Of a stretch of DNA of 42,574 nucleotides, positions 42,484 to 42,574 are shown in pieces. Position 1 is the stretch's first letter, and each line of letters begins with the position of its first letter. Below the pieces are notes generated by a model, which saw only the letters and a list, made by a program, of their open reading frames with translations, did no database searches and was not told the DNA's origin. The stretch comes from Oscillospiraceae bacterium. GTDB taxonomy: Bacteria; Bacillota; Clostridia; Oscillospirales; Ruminococcaceae. Position numbers and translations under genes: made by a program. The stretch spans positions 1-42,574 of the forward strand of contig JAUNJJ010000021.1 of NCBI GenBank assembly GCA_030533325.1. Reading direction: 5' to 3'.

Positions 42484-42574
42484 GCTGTCGGACGAGAGAA
42501 CAGAACGAACGACAGAAACAAGTATCTTGAAAATTGAACAATGCACTAAACAAAACCCTTGAAGATTCCGAGAG
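42484..42574 (+). ncRNA. Leader of a probable rRNA operon (partial)
   Basis: No ORF is present. A CTGTCG (42485-42490) / CGACAG (42510-42515) stem is followed by ATCTTGAAAATTGAACAATG (42524-42543), which resembles the boxA-like element upstream of 16S genes in clostridia (TCTTTGAAAATT...). The 16S gene would begin just outside the window, so this is inferred from context. Confidence 0.7.

Noticed and set aside
1-42574. CRISPR arrays, tRNA genes, prophage or plasmid genes
   Set aside because: I found no regularly spaced short repeats, no cloverleaf with CCA-type acceptor in the gaps, and no phage structural or replication genes.

Overview
The window looks like the chromosome of a Ruminococcus-type anaerobic Firmicute (Ruminococcaceae/Oscillospiraceae). 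The best pointers are a secreted family 9 cellulase ending in a type I dockerin, an Rnf ferredoxin:NAD+ oxidoreductase operon, a split glycogen pyrophosphorylase (GlgC/GlgD), a sporulation gene (spoIIE), and Gram-positive AGGAGG ribosome sites with frequent TTG starts. All assignments come from reading translations and motifs; no database search was run.

Layout. Bases 1-2430 are an accessory patch. A putative Rpn/YhgA-like transposase gene lies between two ~252-bp direct repeats, and a VanZ-like gene broken by one in-frame TGA follows. Bases 2444-6553 carry maf, a DUF4261 gene and the PcrA/UvrD helicase. Bases 6553-12432 (minus) hold an apbE-rnfCDGEAB operon. Here apbE has no ATG, GTG or TTG at its N-terminus and seems to start at ATC or to have lost its start. 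Bases 12470-17686 hold a histidine phosphatase, an RluA-type pseudouridine synthase, a membrane-anchored LysM/M23 cell-wall hydrolase and a GT39-like membrane glycosyltransferase. Bases 17728-20365 (minus) are a small fliM-fliY-cheY motility island. dCMP deaminase and rsmA are divergent at about 21 kb, followed by a short-form spoIIE.

Bases 24230-30159 are the glycogen locus glgB-glgC-glgD-glgA. Bases 30158-36599 (minus) are a six-gene polyamine operon, speD-speA-speE-speB-CASDH-CASDC, holding both known routes to spermidine. Then come an NfeD/SPFH membrane pair, PncC, the dockerin cellulase with an inverted repeat at its predicted transcription start, and a small alarmone synthetase. The alarmone gene is divergent from a consensus promoter whose leader looks like the start of an rRNA operon; the 16S gene itself lies past the right edge.

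How the genes work together. Rnf links reduced ferredoxin from fermentation to NADH and an ion gradient, with ApbE loading flavin onto RnfG and RnfD. The cellulase brings in sugar and the glg genes store it. The alarmone synthetase sits beside the rRNA genes that (p)ppGpp usually restrains. The most unusual items are the repeat/transposase unit, the ATC-start apbE, the double polyamine pathway, the 21-bp-spaced promoter before spoIIE and the Cys-rich tail of RnfE.
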